From Streptomyces sp. SID12488 (lineage in GTDB: Bacteria > Actinomycetota > Actinomycetes > Streptomycetales > Streptomycetaceae), in the NCBI RefSeq assembly GCF_010548275.1, contig NZ_JAAGLT010000001.1, forward strand, positions 1 through 64,000: a DNA stretch of 64,000 nt, read 5' to 3'. Made by a program: the position numbers and the translations under genes. The notes beneath the pieces are model-generated. The model was not told the origin of the DNA and searched no databases. It saw nothing but the letters and a program-made list of their open reading frames with translations. Of this stretch, positions 24,755 through 33,614 are shown one piece after another; positions within the stretch are counted from its first letter, which is position 1, and each line of letters starts with the position of its first letter.

Positions 24755-25743
24755 CGAACACCGAGATCAGGCCCGTGGGGCCGGAGCCCGCCCGCACCCG
24801 CAGGAACCGCGGGACCGGTCGGACCCGTAAGGCATCCGAGTCCACGGCCACGGCCACCACCACCATCCGCACCCGGGGCACCCGCCTCCTCGCCCTGCTG
24901 TTCCTCGCGCCCACCGTCGTCGGCATCGTCGTCTTCACGGTCGTACCGATCGTCGGCTCGGTCGTCCTCAGCCTCTTCCAGTGGGACGTGATCGACGACC
25001 CGCGGTGGGCCGGAGCGGCCAACTACCGGGAGATCCTGACCGATTCGACGGTCCTCGTCTCCTTCCGCAACACGCTCGTCTTCATGGTGCTCGCGGTCGC
25101 GCTCCAGCTGCTGATCGCGCTCGTGCTGGCCATCGCGGTGAACGGCCGGATGCCCAAGTGGCTGCGATCCGTGTTCCGTTCGGCGTTCTTCTTCCCGCTG
25201 GTGCTGTCCGCCGCGTCCATCTCGGTGGTGATGAAGTACCTGTTCAACCAGGACTTCGGCCCCGTGAACTGGCTGCTGGGCACGGTCGGTATCCCCTCGG
25301 TCCCCTGGCTGACCTCGGAGAACGGGGCGATGGCGGCCGTGGTACTGGCATACGTCTGGCAGCAGTTCGGTTTCTCGTTCCTGCTGTTCGTCGGTGGCCT
25401 GAACAACATCCCGAAGGAAGTGCACGAGGCGGCTTCGCTGGACGGCGCGAGCGGGGTGCGCAAACACCTCGCCATCACCCTGCCACTGCTGTCGCCCACA
25501 CTGCTGGTGGCGTCCGTGGTCGGCATCATCAACGCCCTCCAGGTATTCGAGCAGCCGTACGTCCTCACGGCGGGCGGTCCCGGCGACTCGACGCGCACGG
25601 TCGTGATGGTCATCTACGAGACGGCCTTCGAGCAGCTCCGCTTCGGCGAGGCGTCCGCCGTGGGCGTCCTGCTCTTCGCCCTGATCATGGCGGTCACCGC
25701 ACTCCAGTTCCGGCTCAGCCGGCGTTACGTCCACTACCAGTGA
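24751..25743 (+). CDS. ABC sugar importer permease (MalF type)
   Basis: 330 residues. After a basic, Thr-rich N-terminal tail come six predicted membrane segments beginning LLALLFLAPTVVGIVVFTVV, with the cytoplasmic EAA loop (EVHEAASLDGASGVRKHLAI) that contacts the ATPase. The GTG start overlaps the stop of the substrate-binding gene by 4 nt, so the two are translationally coupled. It pairs with the next gene to form the membrane pore. Confidence 0.94.
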   Translation: MTNTEIRPVGPEPARTRRNRGTGRTRKASESTATATTTIRTRGTRLLALLFLAPTVVGIVVFTVVPIVGSVVLSLFQWDVIDDPRWAGAANYREILTDSTVLVSFRNTLVFMVLAVALQLLIALVLAIAVNGRMPKWLRSVFRSAFFFPLVLSAASISVVMKYLFNQDFGPVNWLLGTVGIPSVPWLTSENGAMAAVVLAYVWQQFGFSFLLFVGGLNNIPKEVHEAASLDGASGVRKHLAITLPLLSPTLLVASVVGIINALQVFEQPYVLTAGGPGDSTRTVVMVIYETAFEQLRFGEASAVGVLLFALIMAVTALQFRLSRRYVHYQ

Positions 25744-25757
25744 GCCGGGTGAGTCAG

Positions 25758-26669
25758 ATGAGTACGAGTTCCCTCTCGGGTTCGGCATCGGGTTCGATGC
25801 CAGGTCAGATGCCAGGTCGCCGCACGAGCCCCACCGCGTCACGCGTACGGCACGGCCTGGCGCCCTGGGGCCGGATCGCGGGCCTGGCGCTGTGCGCCCT
25901 GTTGACGCTCGGCCCGGTCATCTGGACGGTGTCGACGTCACTGCGCACGCCTGCGGAGTCCTTCGACCTGCCGCCGAGGATCATCCCCACGGACCCCACC
26001 GTCGACGCCTACCGCGGGGTCTTCGACCAGATCGACGTCTGGCTGTACGCACTGAACTCCACCCTGGTGACCGCGCTGGTCGCGGCCGGCCAGATGATCA
26101 CCGCGGGCCTGGCGGGCTATGGCTTCGCCCGCCTCGAATTCCGCTTCAAGAAGCCGCTGTTCGCGCTGGTCCTGGCCACGATGATGGTGCCGTTGCAGGT
26201 CACGATGGTCCCGGTCTTCCTGGAACTGAAGACGATGGGTCTGACCGACACCCTGCTCGGCCTCATCGTCCCGGCCTTCCCGTCGGCCTTCGGCACCTTC
26301 CTGATGCGCCAGTACTTCCTGGGCATGCCGAAGGACCTGGGCGAGGCGGCGATGATCGACGGCGCAGGTCCGTGGCGCGTCTTCCGGTCGGTGTACGCCC
26401 CCTTGGCGGCCCCCGGTCTCGCCATCGTCGGCGTGCTGGCCTTCAACTACCACTGGAACGAGTTCTTCCGGCCGCTGATCCTCGAAACCTCCACCGAGAA
26501 CCTCACGCTGCCCCTGGGCCTGGTCTCCCTCCAGGGCAACCTCGGCACCGGCTCGATCTCCGTCGTCCTCGCCGGAGTCGTCCTCTCCATGATCCCCGCC
26601 GTCGTCGTGTTCGTCGTCGGCCAGCGCCCTCTGCGCGAGGGCATCACATCCGCAGGAGTCAGTCGTTGA
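25758..26669 (+). CDS. ABC sugar importer permease (MalG type)
   Basis: 303 residues with a Ser/Gly/Met-rich leader, a first membrane helix IAGLALCALLTLGPVIWTV and an EAA loop (DLGEAAMIDGAGPWRVFRSV). It follows the MalF-type gene by 14 nt. GTG 25749 in the same frame is an alternative start. With the preceding permease it forms the translocation channel for the imported fructan oligomer. Confidence 0.94.
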   Translation: MSTSSLSGSASGSMPGQMPGRRTSPTASRVRHGLAPWGRIAGLALCALLTLGPVIWTVSTSLRTPAESFDLPPRIIPTDPTVDAYRGVFDQIDVWLYALNSTLVTALVAAGQMITAGLAGYGFARLEFRFKKPLFALVLATMMVPLQVTMVPVFLELKTMGLTDTLLGLIVPAFPSAFGTFLMRQYFLGMPKDLGEAAMIDGAGPWRVFRSVYAPLAAPGLAIVGVLAFNYHWNEFFRPLILETSTENLTLPLGLVSLQGNLGTGSISVVLAGVVLSMIPAVVVFVVGQRPLREGITSAGVSR

Positions 26670-28075
26670 GTTCCCTGAGCCGGTCGACCGACGCCAACAG
26701 CCCGCGTTTCAGGGTCCGCCCGCCGGCCAACTGGATGAACGACCCGAACGGCCCGTTCCGTTGGGGCGATCGGTACCACCTCTTCTACCAGTACAACCCC
26801 GACGCCCCCGTGCACACGAACGTTCACTGGGGCCACGCCTCCAGCCCCGACCTCGCCCACTGGGACGACCACGGCATCGCCCTGCGCCCCACGCCCGACG
26901 GCCCGGACGAGGCGGGTTGCTGGTCCGGCTGCGTGGTGGACGACGGTGGTGTACCGACAGCGGTGTACTCCGGGATCGACCACGGCCACCGGGGCCTGAG
27001 CACGATCTGTCTCGCCGTGACCGAGGACGACAGCCTCCGGAAATGGAAGCAACTGCCGGTACCGGTGGTCGCCGGCCCACCAGCCGGCCTGGACGTGACG
27101 ATGTTCCGGGACCCTTTCGTCTTCCGCTTCGCCGGACGCCGCTGGGCGCTGATGGGCGCCGGCCACGCCGACGGCACCCCGTCCGTCCTGGTGTACGACT
27201 GCGAGGACCTGCACGACTGGCGGTTCGCCGGGGTCCTGCTGGACGGCCGGGACCCGGCGGCGACCCGCGCCTTCGGCAACCGGGCGATCGGCTGGGAGTG
27301 CCCGCAGTTGTGGGCGACCCCCCGGGGCGACTGGGTGCTGGCGGTGGCCCTGTGGGACGGCGACCCGCTGAGCACCGCGTACGTCACGGGCCGTCTGGTG
27401 GAGCGGGCGGACGGTGCACCGAGGTTCGTGGCCGGTACGGGCGGCGGCCCGCTGGACCTCGGCCGTGACTTCTACGCCCCTGCCGTCCTCCAGGACACGG
27501 AGTCCGGCCGCGCCCTGCTCTGGGGCTGGTCCTGGGAGTCACGCCCGCCCGAGGAGGTGGACCGCGCGGGCTGGTCCGGCGTCCTCACGGCACCCCGGGT
27601 GATGGACACCCACGAGGACGGCACGCTACGGGTCGTACCGGCTCCGGAGCTCGAACTACTGCGGGCGGCCGTCCCGTTCACGGCCGCACCAGGACCGCAC
27701 CGGTCACTCCCCCTCGCGTACGACCTGCTGGTGACCGCCCGTTCGGCGGCGACGTTAAGTCTGCTGCGGGCCGCGTCCGGGGCCGAACTGACCGTGCGAC
27801 TCGATCCGGCGTCCGGCAGAGTGACCCTGGACCGCACGGCCTGGCCACGCTCCCGCCCGGACGGCACGGCCCCCCTGGTCCTGCCGACCCCGCCGGGCGA
27901 GACCCTCACCGTACGGATCCTCGTGGACGGCTCCCTGCTGGAACTGTTCGCGGGTGACCGGGCGACGGCCACGGAACGGGTGTACCGACGGGACGACGAC
28001 ATCGCGGAGCTGACCGTGTCGGGGACGGACGTCGAGGTCACGGGCTGGGAGCTGGTCCCACCGAACCCCGCGTGA
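26666..28075 (+). CDS. Intracellular GH32 glycoside hydrolase
   Basis: 469 residues without a signal peptide. WMNDPNGP (nucleophile Asp26), FRDPFVF (Asp149) and WECPQLW (acid/base Glu211) give a complete GH32 triad; the C-terminal sandwich ends LLELFAGDRATATERVY. It probably cleaves imported fructo-oligosaccharides or sucrose. The start is TTG at 26666, overlapping the permease stop (TTGA) with CAGGAG upstream. Leu364 is a TTA codon (27755-27757), so full expression should need bldA. Its 3' end overlaps the convergent lacI-type gene by 38 bp. Confidence 0.93.
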   Translation: MSSLSRSTDANSPRFRVRPPANWMNDPNGPFRWGDRYHLFYQYNPDAPVHTNVHWGHASSPDLAHWDDHGIALRPTPDGPDEAGCWSGCVVDDGGVPTAVYSGIDHGHRGLSTICLAVTEDDSLRKWKQLPVPVVAGPPAGLDVTMFRDPFVFRFAGRRWALMGAGHADGTPSVLVYDCEDLHDWRFAGVLLDGRDPAATRAFGNRAIGWECPQLWATPRGDWVLAVALWDGDPLSTAYVTGRLVERADGAPRFVAGTGGGPLDLGRDFYAPAVLQDTESGRALLWGWSWESRPPEEVDRAGWSGVLTAPRVMDTHEDGTLRVVPAPELELLRAAVPFTAAPGPHRSLPLAYDLLVTARSAATLSLLRAASGAELTVRLDPASGRVTLDRTAWPRSRPDGTAPLVLPTPPGETLTVRILVDGSLLELFAGDRATATERVYRRDDDIAELTVSGTDVEVTGWELVPPNPA

Positions 28076-29102
28076 CGACGGGGCACTCCAGCCGCCGGGT
28101 GGTGACCGGCGGCGCGGTCCCGCTGTCGATGGCGTCCAGGAGCAGGCGGACGGCCGTCTCTCCCATCGCGCGATGGGGCAGAGCGACCGTGGTGAGGGGC
28201 GGGCTGAGGAAAGCCGCCATGTGTTCCTGGTCGTCATATCCGACGACGGACAGCTCGGCGGGCACGTCGAGGCCCAGGCGCGCGGCGGCGTGGAGGACGC
28301 CCGCGGCGACCCGGTCGTTGTAACAGACGATCCCCGTGGGGCGCCGGTAGGCGGGAACACCGTCCAGCAGCCGCAACGCTCCCTCGTACCCGGCGGAGAT
28401 CTCCCCTCCCGTGCGCACGACCCAGTCCTTCCCAGCCGTCAGCCCCACCGTCCGCAGCGCGTCCCGGAAGCCGCGCAGCCGTTCCGCGGTCGCGATGTCG
28501 TCCAGACCGCCCACCAGGGCGACGCGGCGGTGGCCCGCGTCGAGAAGGACACGCGCGGCGCTGCGGCCACCGGCCCGCTCGGCGGGGATGACGGCCGGGA
28601 GGGAGCCGTCCTCGGGGAGGCAGTTGGCGAGCACGGCGAACGTATGGTGCAGCCCTTGCGGGACTCGGGCGCGGCGCAACGACAGCGCGGCGTAGATGAT
28701 CCCGTCGACCCTCCGGTCGAGCAGTTCGGCGACAGCCGCGTCCTCGGCGCCCGGGTCCTGCCCGGAGTCGACGGTGAGCACCAGGTGCTCACTGCTCCAC
28801 GCCATGTCCATGGCCCCGCGCAGCAGCCGCCCGGCGAACGGCGAGGTGGCGATCTCGTCCGTGACCAGACCGATCACGGCGGTACGACGCCGGCGCAGGC
28901 CACGGGCGACCGCGTTCGGCCGGTAGCCGAGCTGTTCCGCCGCCTTGCGGATCTTCTCCTGCGTCTTGGTGGAGAGGTTGCCCTGGGCACGCCCGTTGAA
29001 GACGAAGGACACGGCCGTGTGTGACACCCCGGCAAGCCGGGCGACATCCCGCGAGGTCGCCCGCTCGGCCCCGCCACCCCGCGTCTTCTCGACCCCGCCC
29101 AT
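28038..29102 (-). CDS. LacI-family repressor of the fructan locus
   Basis: 354 residues. The N-terminal helix-turn-helix and hinge are ATSRDVARLAGVSHTAVSFV and YRPNAVARGLRRRRT, followed by a periplasmic-binding-like ligand domain (AVIGLVTDEI, then GLDVPAELSVVGYDDQEHMA). It lies convergent to the intracellular GH32 gene and is the natural regulator for the cluster. A 20-bp near-palindrome stands 16 nt upstream of its start, suggesting autoregulation. The effector is probably fructose, sucrose or a fructan oligomer, by inference. Confidence 0.93.
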   Translation of the reverse strand: MGGVEKTRGGGAERATSRDVARLAGVSHTAVSFVFNGRAQGNLSTKTQEKIRKAAEQLGYRPNAVARGLRRRRTAVIGLVTDEIATSPFAGRLLRGAMDMAWSSEHLVLTVDSGQDPGAEDAAVAELLDRRVDGIIYAALSLRRARVPQGLHHTFAVLANCLPEDGSLPAVIPAERAGGRSAARVLLDAGHRRVALVGGLDDIATAERLRGFRDALRTVGLTAGKDWVVRTGGEISAGYEGALRLLDGVPAYRRPTGIVCYNDRVAAGVLHAAARLGLDVPAELSVVGYDDQEHMAAFLSPPLTTVALPHRAMGETAVRLLLDAIDSGTAPPVTTRRLECPVVTRGSVGPAPSP

Positions 29103-29118
29103 GCCTCGTCCCCGCCGA

Positions 29119-29138
29119 CTTTGCCTGATCAGCCAAAG
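29119..29138. promoter_or_regulatory. 20-bp near-palindrome before the lacI-type gene
   Basis: CTTTGCCTGATCAGCCAAAG is palindromic except for one symmetric pair. Its reverse complement begins CTTTGGCTGA, matching CTTTGGCTAA at operator 2 of the importer promoter, so the same LacI-type protein may recognise both. Confidence 0.6.
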
Positions 29139-29890
29139 CCTACCCGCGGGAGATGTCGCGGAGCCCGCCGCCGCAGACCGATATGGGACACCGGGGTGGA
29201 ACAGCCGCTGCCCCCGGCACGCCGGGGTGCAGGTCGCCGTGCGACTGTGGACGTCCGACCGCCGTCCTGCGGGGCTGTCCGCAGCAGGGCCGCCGCCCTG
29301 GAGGAGTACGAACGCGTACGGGGGCCGGTCCTCGTCGACGCAGAGGGCGAACCGTCCGTCGCGGGCGAGGTTGCGGCAGCCCGGCCGACCAGCTTCGTGA
29401 GCCGAGACGGCTCTGCGGTGCCCGGGGGTCGATCGGCCGGGCACGATGCTGCTCAGCTCGGCCACCGACCCCTACCAGGGCCACCAGACGAAGGACCGGT
29501 TCACGCGCGGCATCCTGCGCGAACTGAAAGCCGTCGAGCAGCAGCCCCTCGATGAGATCGGCGAACACCTCCCGCGGCTCCGGCCCGGCGAACAGATGCC
29601 CGAACCCACCCGTAGGACAGCCAGTCGAACCGAGGCGGGCGATACGGATGAGTATCGACATCGCCGTATGCGCCGGCTACGCCCCCTTCTACTTCAATGC
29701 GCCGTGACTAGCGGGCTCCAACTGCTCCCGCTCGCGTGCAAGGGGGTCCACAGTCAGTGGCCTCGGTATTCATACGGATCGGGCGCCATCGACGCACAGC
29801 ATAGTTATGCCACGCACGGCGAGATCCCGGCAGCAGTAGGCGTCGACAGCGGCAACCGCGAGAGCATCTCGCCTGGCAGGCAGGTCGAAT
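29139..29890. other. Gene-free mosaic of gene fragments
   Basis: No intact gene. In order it holds an 83-bp exact copy of part of the PPOX gene (29295-29377), directly joined to a copy of the 3' end of the first MarR gene (about 29376-29424 against 1609-1657, 5 differences in 49), then at about 29434-29530 a plus-strand frame reading DRPGTMLLSSATDPYQ and FTRGILRELKA, which resembles a TDPYQ-containing radical-SAM protein. The pieces are out of their normal order, so this is a rearrangement scar, not a degenerate single gene. Confidence 0.7.
29295..29377. repeat. Second copy of the 83-bp PPOX segment
   Basis: Identical to 1897-1979 in the same orientation. It is removed from its gene and fused at a shared GC dinucleotide to the MarR 3'-end piece. 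Confidence 0.95.
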
Positions 29891-30343
29891 ATGAGCTGGA
29901 ATCCTGGATTCAACGCACCCTACCCCGTCCTGCAATACGCGAGTTGGGGTTCCCGGCTGAAGGCCCGGATAGCCGATTCAGTGTTTTCGATCATAGCCTC
30001 CCCCGTGTCGACTCTCATTTTGACCATCATCGCCCAGAATGCGAGCCACTCGATCGTCAGGGTGATCGGATGGTGGGGGTTGGTAGCCAATATTGGCGGA
30101 CTCTTCAAAATGGCCTACGAGGTCGGCAAGACTGGCCAGACACGTGGCAGGCGCATGGCGCACATCCGGGTTGTAGACGCTGACACCTTTCAACCCATAG
30201 GTTTCAGCCGATCACTCCTGCGCCTGATGGCGCAATTAATCGATGGCTGTTCCATAATCGGCGCATTTCGACCTCTATGGAACAGCAAGCGGCAAACCTA
30301 TGCCGATCTGATCTCTCGGTCCATCGTTGTTGTCGCCTGGTAG
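29891..30343 (+). CDS. RDD-family membrane protein
   Basis: 150 residues: YASWGSRLKARIADSVFSII holds the Arg-Asp pair that names the family, two hydrophobic segments follow (SPVSTLILTIIAQ; VIGWWGLVANIGGLF), and GKTGQTRGRRMAHIRVVDAD is the conserved RDD loop. Composition is clearly AT-richer than its neighbours, and Leu116 is TTA (30236-30238). Both point to recent acquisition, bldA control, or both. It stands alone, closed by a strong terminator, at the left edge of the CHAT block. Confidence 0.85.
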   Translation: MSWNPGFNAPYPVLQYASWGSRLKARIADSVFSIIASPVSTLILTIIAQNASHSIVRVIGWWGLVANIGGLFKMAYEVGKTGQTRGRRMAHIRVVDADTFQPIGFSRSLLRLMAQLIDGCSIIGAFRPLWNSKRQTYADLISRSIVVVAW

Positions 30344-30344
30344 C

Positions 30345-30382
30345 GCGGTACGAAGCCGCCTTGGGTAGCGGCTTCGTACCGC
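30345..30382 (+). terminator. Strong hairpin terminator of the RDD gene
   Basis: Two perfect 15-nt arms (GCGGTACGAAGCCGC and its reverse complement) around an 8-nt loop, starting 2 nt after the RDD stop codon. Confidence 0.85.
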
Positions 30383-30678
30383 CGGACCAGCGGGCGTGGC
30401 GGCAGGACGAACTCGTCCGGTGCTTTGGCGTTGACAACTATGGGTGATCACACTGGTCTCGGCGTTCAGGGGCTGGCGGGACCTCCTGCTCGGACCCGAA
30501 GCATGACCGAACTCAGGAAGTTGCTGAACAGCAACGCGCCATTGCGCCGTGCTCGGCGACCTGCGGACGTGATTCCGGCGTTCTGGTCGACGCCGATCCC
30601 CCGCACCGTCGACCGGATTCGGGCAGGGAGCGGCAGCCATGGTGAACGCTCATCGACGTGGGGAAGGGGCGTGGGGGC
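30383..30678. other. Leader region of the CHAT gene, no gene recognised
   Basis: AT-richer at 30425-30450 and then ordinary GC-rich sequence. Open frames here are short and featureless. It presumably contains the CHAT promoter. Confidence 0.5.
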
Positions 30679-33306
30679 GTGGCATCCGAGGACTACGCGG
30701 TTCTCAGGGCGAGGGCGCTGCTCGCCGTTTCTCGGTGGACGCAACAGGATTACGCCGACGCGGTGCGGGCGCACGACGAGTTGGAGGAGCCCGGCAAGGA
30801 AATGTCGACGGTCGAGGCGCACGAACTGCGTAAGCGGTTCCGGACACTGCCTGAGTCGATGCCCGGGACCGGTGTTGTCGACGGCGCGAGGCGGGCGATG
30901 TTCGCAGGCGGCCACCTGGACCGGCCCTCCGGACCGGCGCGTCGGATGTACAGCTTGGCTTATCTGGCCCTGGTCCGCTTCGATCAGGCCCTCACGGGCA
31001 ACCGGCAGTGCCTCGATGCGGCGATCTCCCTGTGGCGTAGCTGCCTGGAGGCATGGGAAGCAGCGGGCGAAGCCGAGCGGTCGGCGTTCGGCACCGAGAT
31101 CCACTCGGTCGACTTCTCTCTCGCCGCGGCGCTGGGCACGCGCTACAAACTGAACCGTGAATTCCTGGTGCACCCCGATCCTCCCGTGCGCCCGGACACC
31201 GTCAGGGCCGACCTGGAGGCGGCCTTCCGGGCCGTCGAGCGGGGAACCGCCCGGCTGCAGTCTCACGGAGGCGGCTCGAATCCGCAGCTCCAGGCAGTCA
31301 AGGCCCACCTCGTGTCCTTGAAGTACGCCGATATGCCTGCCGGCCCCGCCTCACGCTCCGAAATGTGCGCCGCGATCGCCGAGTTGGACGAAATCCCCTA
31401 CGCCCCACCGGGTGACACGACAGGGGCGCGCTCGACTTGGCTCGGCACCCGGATCCTCCTCGCCCACGCCCTCAGCGGACCCGGAGCACGAATCAGTGAT
31501 CTGCGCCGGGCCGAGGAGGTGCTGCTGGGGTTTCTCGATGCTCCGGATCTCACCGAGGAGTCGCTGATCGCGGCCGCGCAGTTGAGTCTGGCCACGGCAC
31601 GGATGCTCCTCGCCGACAGCACCGGCGACGAACGGTACAGGCCACTCGCCCAGGACGCATTCGAGCACTCCTATCTGACAGGCGCGCGCAGCAATCTGCG
31701 TACGGCCTGGGACGCGGCGACCCAACAGGCGGGGTGGGCGCGCCGGGACGGTCATCGTCTGGAGGCAGCCCGGGCCTATGCCGCCGCGTTCCGCGTGCTC
31801 CCCGTGCTCACACACACCCAGATCACCCGCGCGGACAAGGAGTCGGCCCTGGCGATGGCTGCCGACGTGCTGCCGATGTGCGCGAGGGAGTTGGCGAACT
31901 CGTCCGCCGTCGAGGACAGGATCGAGGCCGTGCTCGCCCTGGAGGGAGCCCGTGGCGTCCTGCTGGCCGAAGGGCTCGGCCTGCGCGCAGGGTCTGTCGC
32001 CGGCCGGACCGCCCCGCGACCCTCTTCGGCCGTCGAGGGCGGCGCCCGGACGGCACAGGCCATCGCGGACCTCACTCGTGAGCTGGACGGGCTCCGGCGG
32101 CAGGAACTCGCCCGTCCGCCGGGTACGGAGTGGAAGGGCGCGGCACGCATGGCCGCATGTCAGCGGCAGTTAGCCCTGGTGCACGCCCGAAGCCGGGACG
32201 GATCCGACGAGGCGGCCTCTCCCGACTGGCAGGAGATCGTCACGCTCGCCGGGGACGCCCCCCTGGTGTATCTCACTGTGTCCAGGGACGGCGGCGCGGC
32301 TCTCGTGGTGACCGGCGAAGAATGCCGAAGGACCGGTCCGGTACCGGTGGACCTGCCGGCGCTCACCGTGGATGTCGTCAAGAGACTGCTCGACAGACTG
32401 CACGAAGCCGAAGTCCTCCAGGACCGGCAGAAGTCCCCGAAGTACGGTAGGACGCGCGGGCAGTTGGCCAGAGACGTGGTCAACGACCTCTGGGCACAGG
32501 TGATGCAGCCGATCGCCAACGTGCTCGCGGACTGTGAACGGGCCGTCCTTCTGCCAGGAGGACTGCTGGGCATGCTGCCCCTCCACGCGGCCGGCACATG
32601 TGCCTCGAAGCGGGTCGACAAATGGCGGTTCCTCCTTGAGACGACCGCTCTCTCCTATGCCCCGCACGCCGCTGCGCTGCGCAGTGCGGCGCACAGCCGG
32701 CAGGCGATCACCCGGCTCACCTTTGTTCACCCCGCCCCGACCCCGGCTCATGGAGCGAGCCCGCCTCCCCTGAACGTGGCGGCGGAGTTGAGCGGCGTCA
32801 AATCTGCTCGTCCCACCGGTGTCACGATGACGGAGATCGAACCCGAGGAGGTCTCCAGGGCGCGCCTACTCGATGCGTTGCGGACCACTGACGTCCTGCA
32901 CTTCACCGGACACGGAGACGTGAACAGCAGCAATCCACTCGGCAGCGGCCTGCACCTCGGTGGTGACGCCCGGCTGAAGGTACGCGACCTTTTGGCCGCA
33001 CACGAGGTGCGTGCCATGTTCGCCGTGCTCTCGGCCTGCGGCACCGCTGTGACGGGCGACGCTCTGCCCGACGAGGTGGTGGGACTGCCGGCCGCGCTCA
33101 TCCAGGCCGGTCTGCGCGGGATTGTCGCCACGCAGTGGATGTGCTTCGACGACTTCACGGCTCCGCTCATGACGGAGTTCTACCGATGCTGGCTCGGCGG
33201 CGCCCATCCCTCGGTGGCACTCGCACGTGCGCAGGCCACCGTCCTGCGCCAGGGCCTCCTGGTCAATCCGTTCGCCTGGGCCACCTTCGCGTACACCGGT
33301 GCCTGA
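30679..33306 (+). CDS. CHAT-domain (caspase-like) protein with helical-repeat N-terminus
   Basis: 875 residues. The N-terminal about 490 residues are alpha-helical and TPR-like (for example ALTGNRQCLDAAISLWRSCL). The C-terminal CHAT domain begins near APLVYLTVSRDGGAALVV and has the clan-CD dyad: His745 in LHFTGHGD and Cys787 in VLSACGTAVTGD, so protease activity is plausible. GTG 30679 is preferred to the frame start at 30658 because GGAAGGGG precedes it. Leu498 is TTA (32170-32172). CHAT proteins elsewhere act as effector proteases or scaffolds in conflict and cell-death systems; the target here is unknown. Confidence 0.88.
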   Translation: MASEDYAVLRARALLAVSRWTQQDYADAVRAHDELEEPGKEMSTVEAHELRKRFRTLPESMPGTGVVDGARRAMFAGGHLDRPSGPARRMYSLAYLALVRFDQALTGNRQCLDAAISLWRSCLEAWEAAGEAERSAFGTEIHSVDFSLAAALGTRYKLNREFLVHPDPPVRPDTVRADLEAAFRAVERGTARLQSHGGGSNPQLQAVKAHLVSLKYADMPAGPASRSEMCAAIAELDEIPYAPPGDTTGARSTWLGTRILLAHALSGPGARISDLRRAEEVLLGFLDAPDLTEESLIAAAQLSLATARMLLADSTGDERYRPLAQDAFEHSYLTGARSNLRTAWDAATQQAGWARRDGHRLEAARAYAAAFRVLPVLTHTQITRADKESALAMAADVLPMCARELANSSAVEDRIEAVLALEGARGVLLAEGLGLRAGSVAGRTAPRPSSAVEGGARTAQAIADLTRELDGLRRQELARPPGTEWKGAARMAACQRQLALVHARSRDGSDEAASPDWQEIVTLAGDAPLVYLTVSRDGGAALVVTGEECRRTGPVPVDLPALTVDVVKRLLDRLHEAEVLQDRQKSPKYGRTRGQLARDVVNDLWAQVMQPIANVLADCERAVLLPGGLLGMLPLHAAGTCASKRVDKWRFLLETTALSYAPHAAALRSAAHSRQAITRLTFVHPAPTPAHGASPPPLNVAAELSGVKSARPTGVTMTEIEPEEVSRARLLDALRTTDVLHFTGHGDVNSSNPLGSGLHLGGDARLKVRDLLAAHEVRAMFAVLSACGTAVTGDALPDEVVGLPAALIQAGLRGIVATQWMCFDDFTAPLMTEFYRCWLGGAHPSVALARAQATVLRQGLLVNPFAWATFAYTGA

Positions 33307-33356
33307 CGAGGCCCCGGTCCTGAAGCGCCAGCGACCGGCACGACGGGGCAGTACCG

Positions 33357-33614
33357 CTACCGTCGGTCATCGGTGTCCGGATCCGTCGTGGCGTCCCCCT
33401 CTCCTGGCGGGACCGGCGCCGGAGACACTTCCATAGCCCCTTGCGGAGGCGGACGCATCTGGTCCGTAGTGAGCATCACGCGCCCGTGCGAGCGGCCGGC
33501 GCCGCCTCCCAGCGTCTCGGTCGGGTCGGACTCGTCGTCCAACGCTTTCACCTGTTCTGGTTCGGCCGGCGTCATGTCCGGCGGTTCGGGCACTTCGGGC
33601 TGATCCGTGGTCAT
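33357..33614 (-). CDS. Small acidic, Pro-rich protein
   Basis: 85 residues, rich in Pro, Glu, Asp and Thr, probably unstructured (for example PEVPEPPDMTPAEPEQVKAL). No domain recognised. ATG 33614 overlaps the stop of the DUF6338-like gene by 4 nt, so it is translationally coupled to it, which is the main reason to accept it as real. Confidence 0.6.
   Translation of the reverse strand: MTTDQPEVPEPPDMTPAEPEQVKALDDESDPTETLGGGAGRSHGRVMLTTDQMRPPPQGAMEVSPAPVPPGEGDATTDPDTDDRR

Noticed and set aside
29446..30183. 245-codon frame over the fragment mosaic
   Set aside because: Only its first about 28 codons resemble a known family; the rest overlaps the RDD gene in another frame, so it is not an intact gene.
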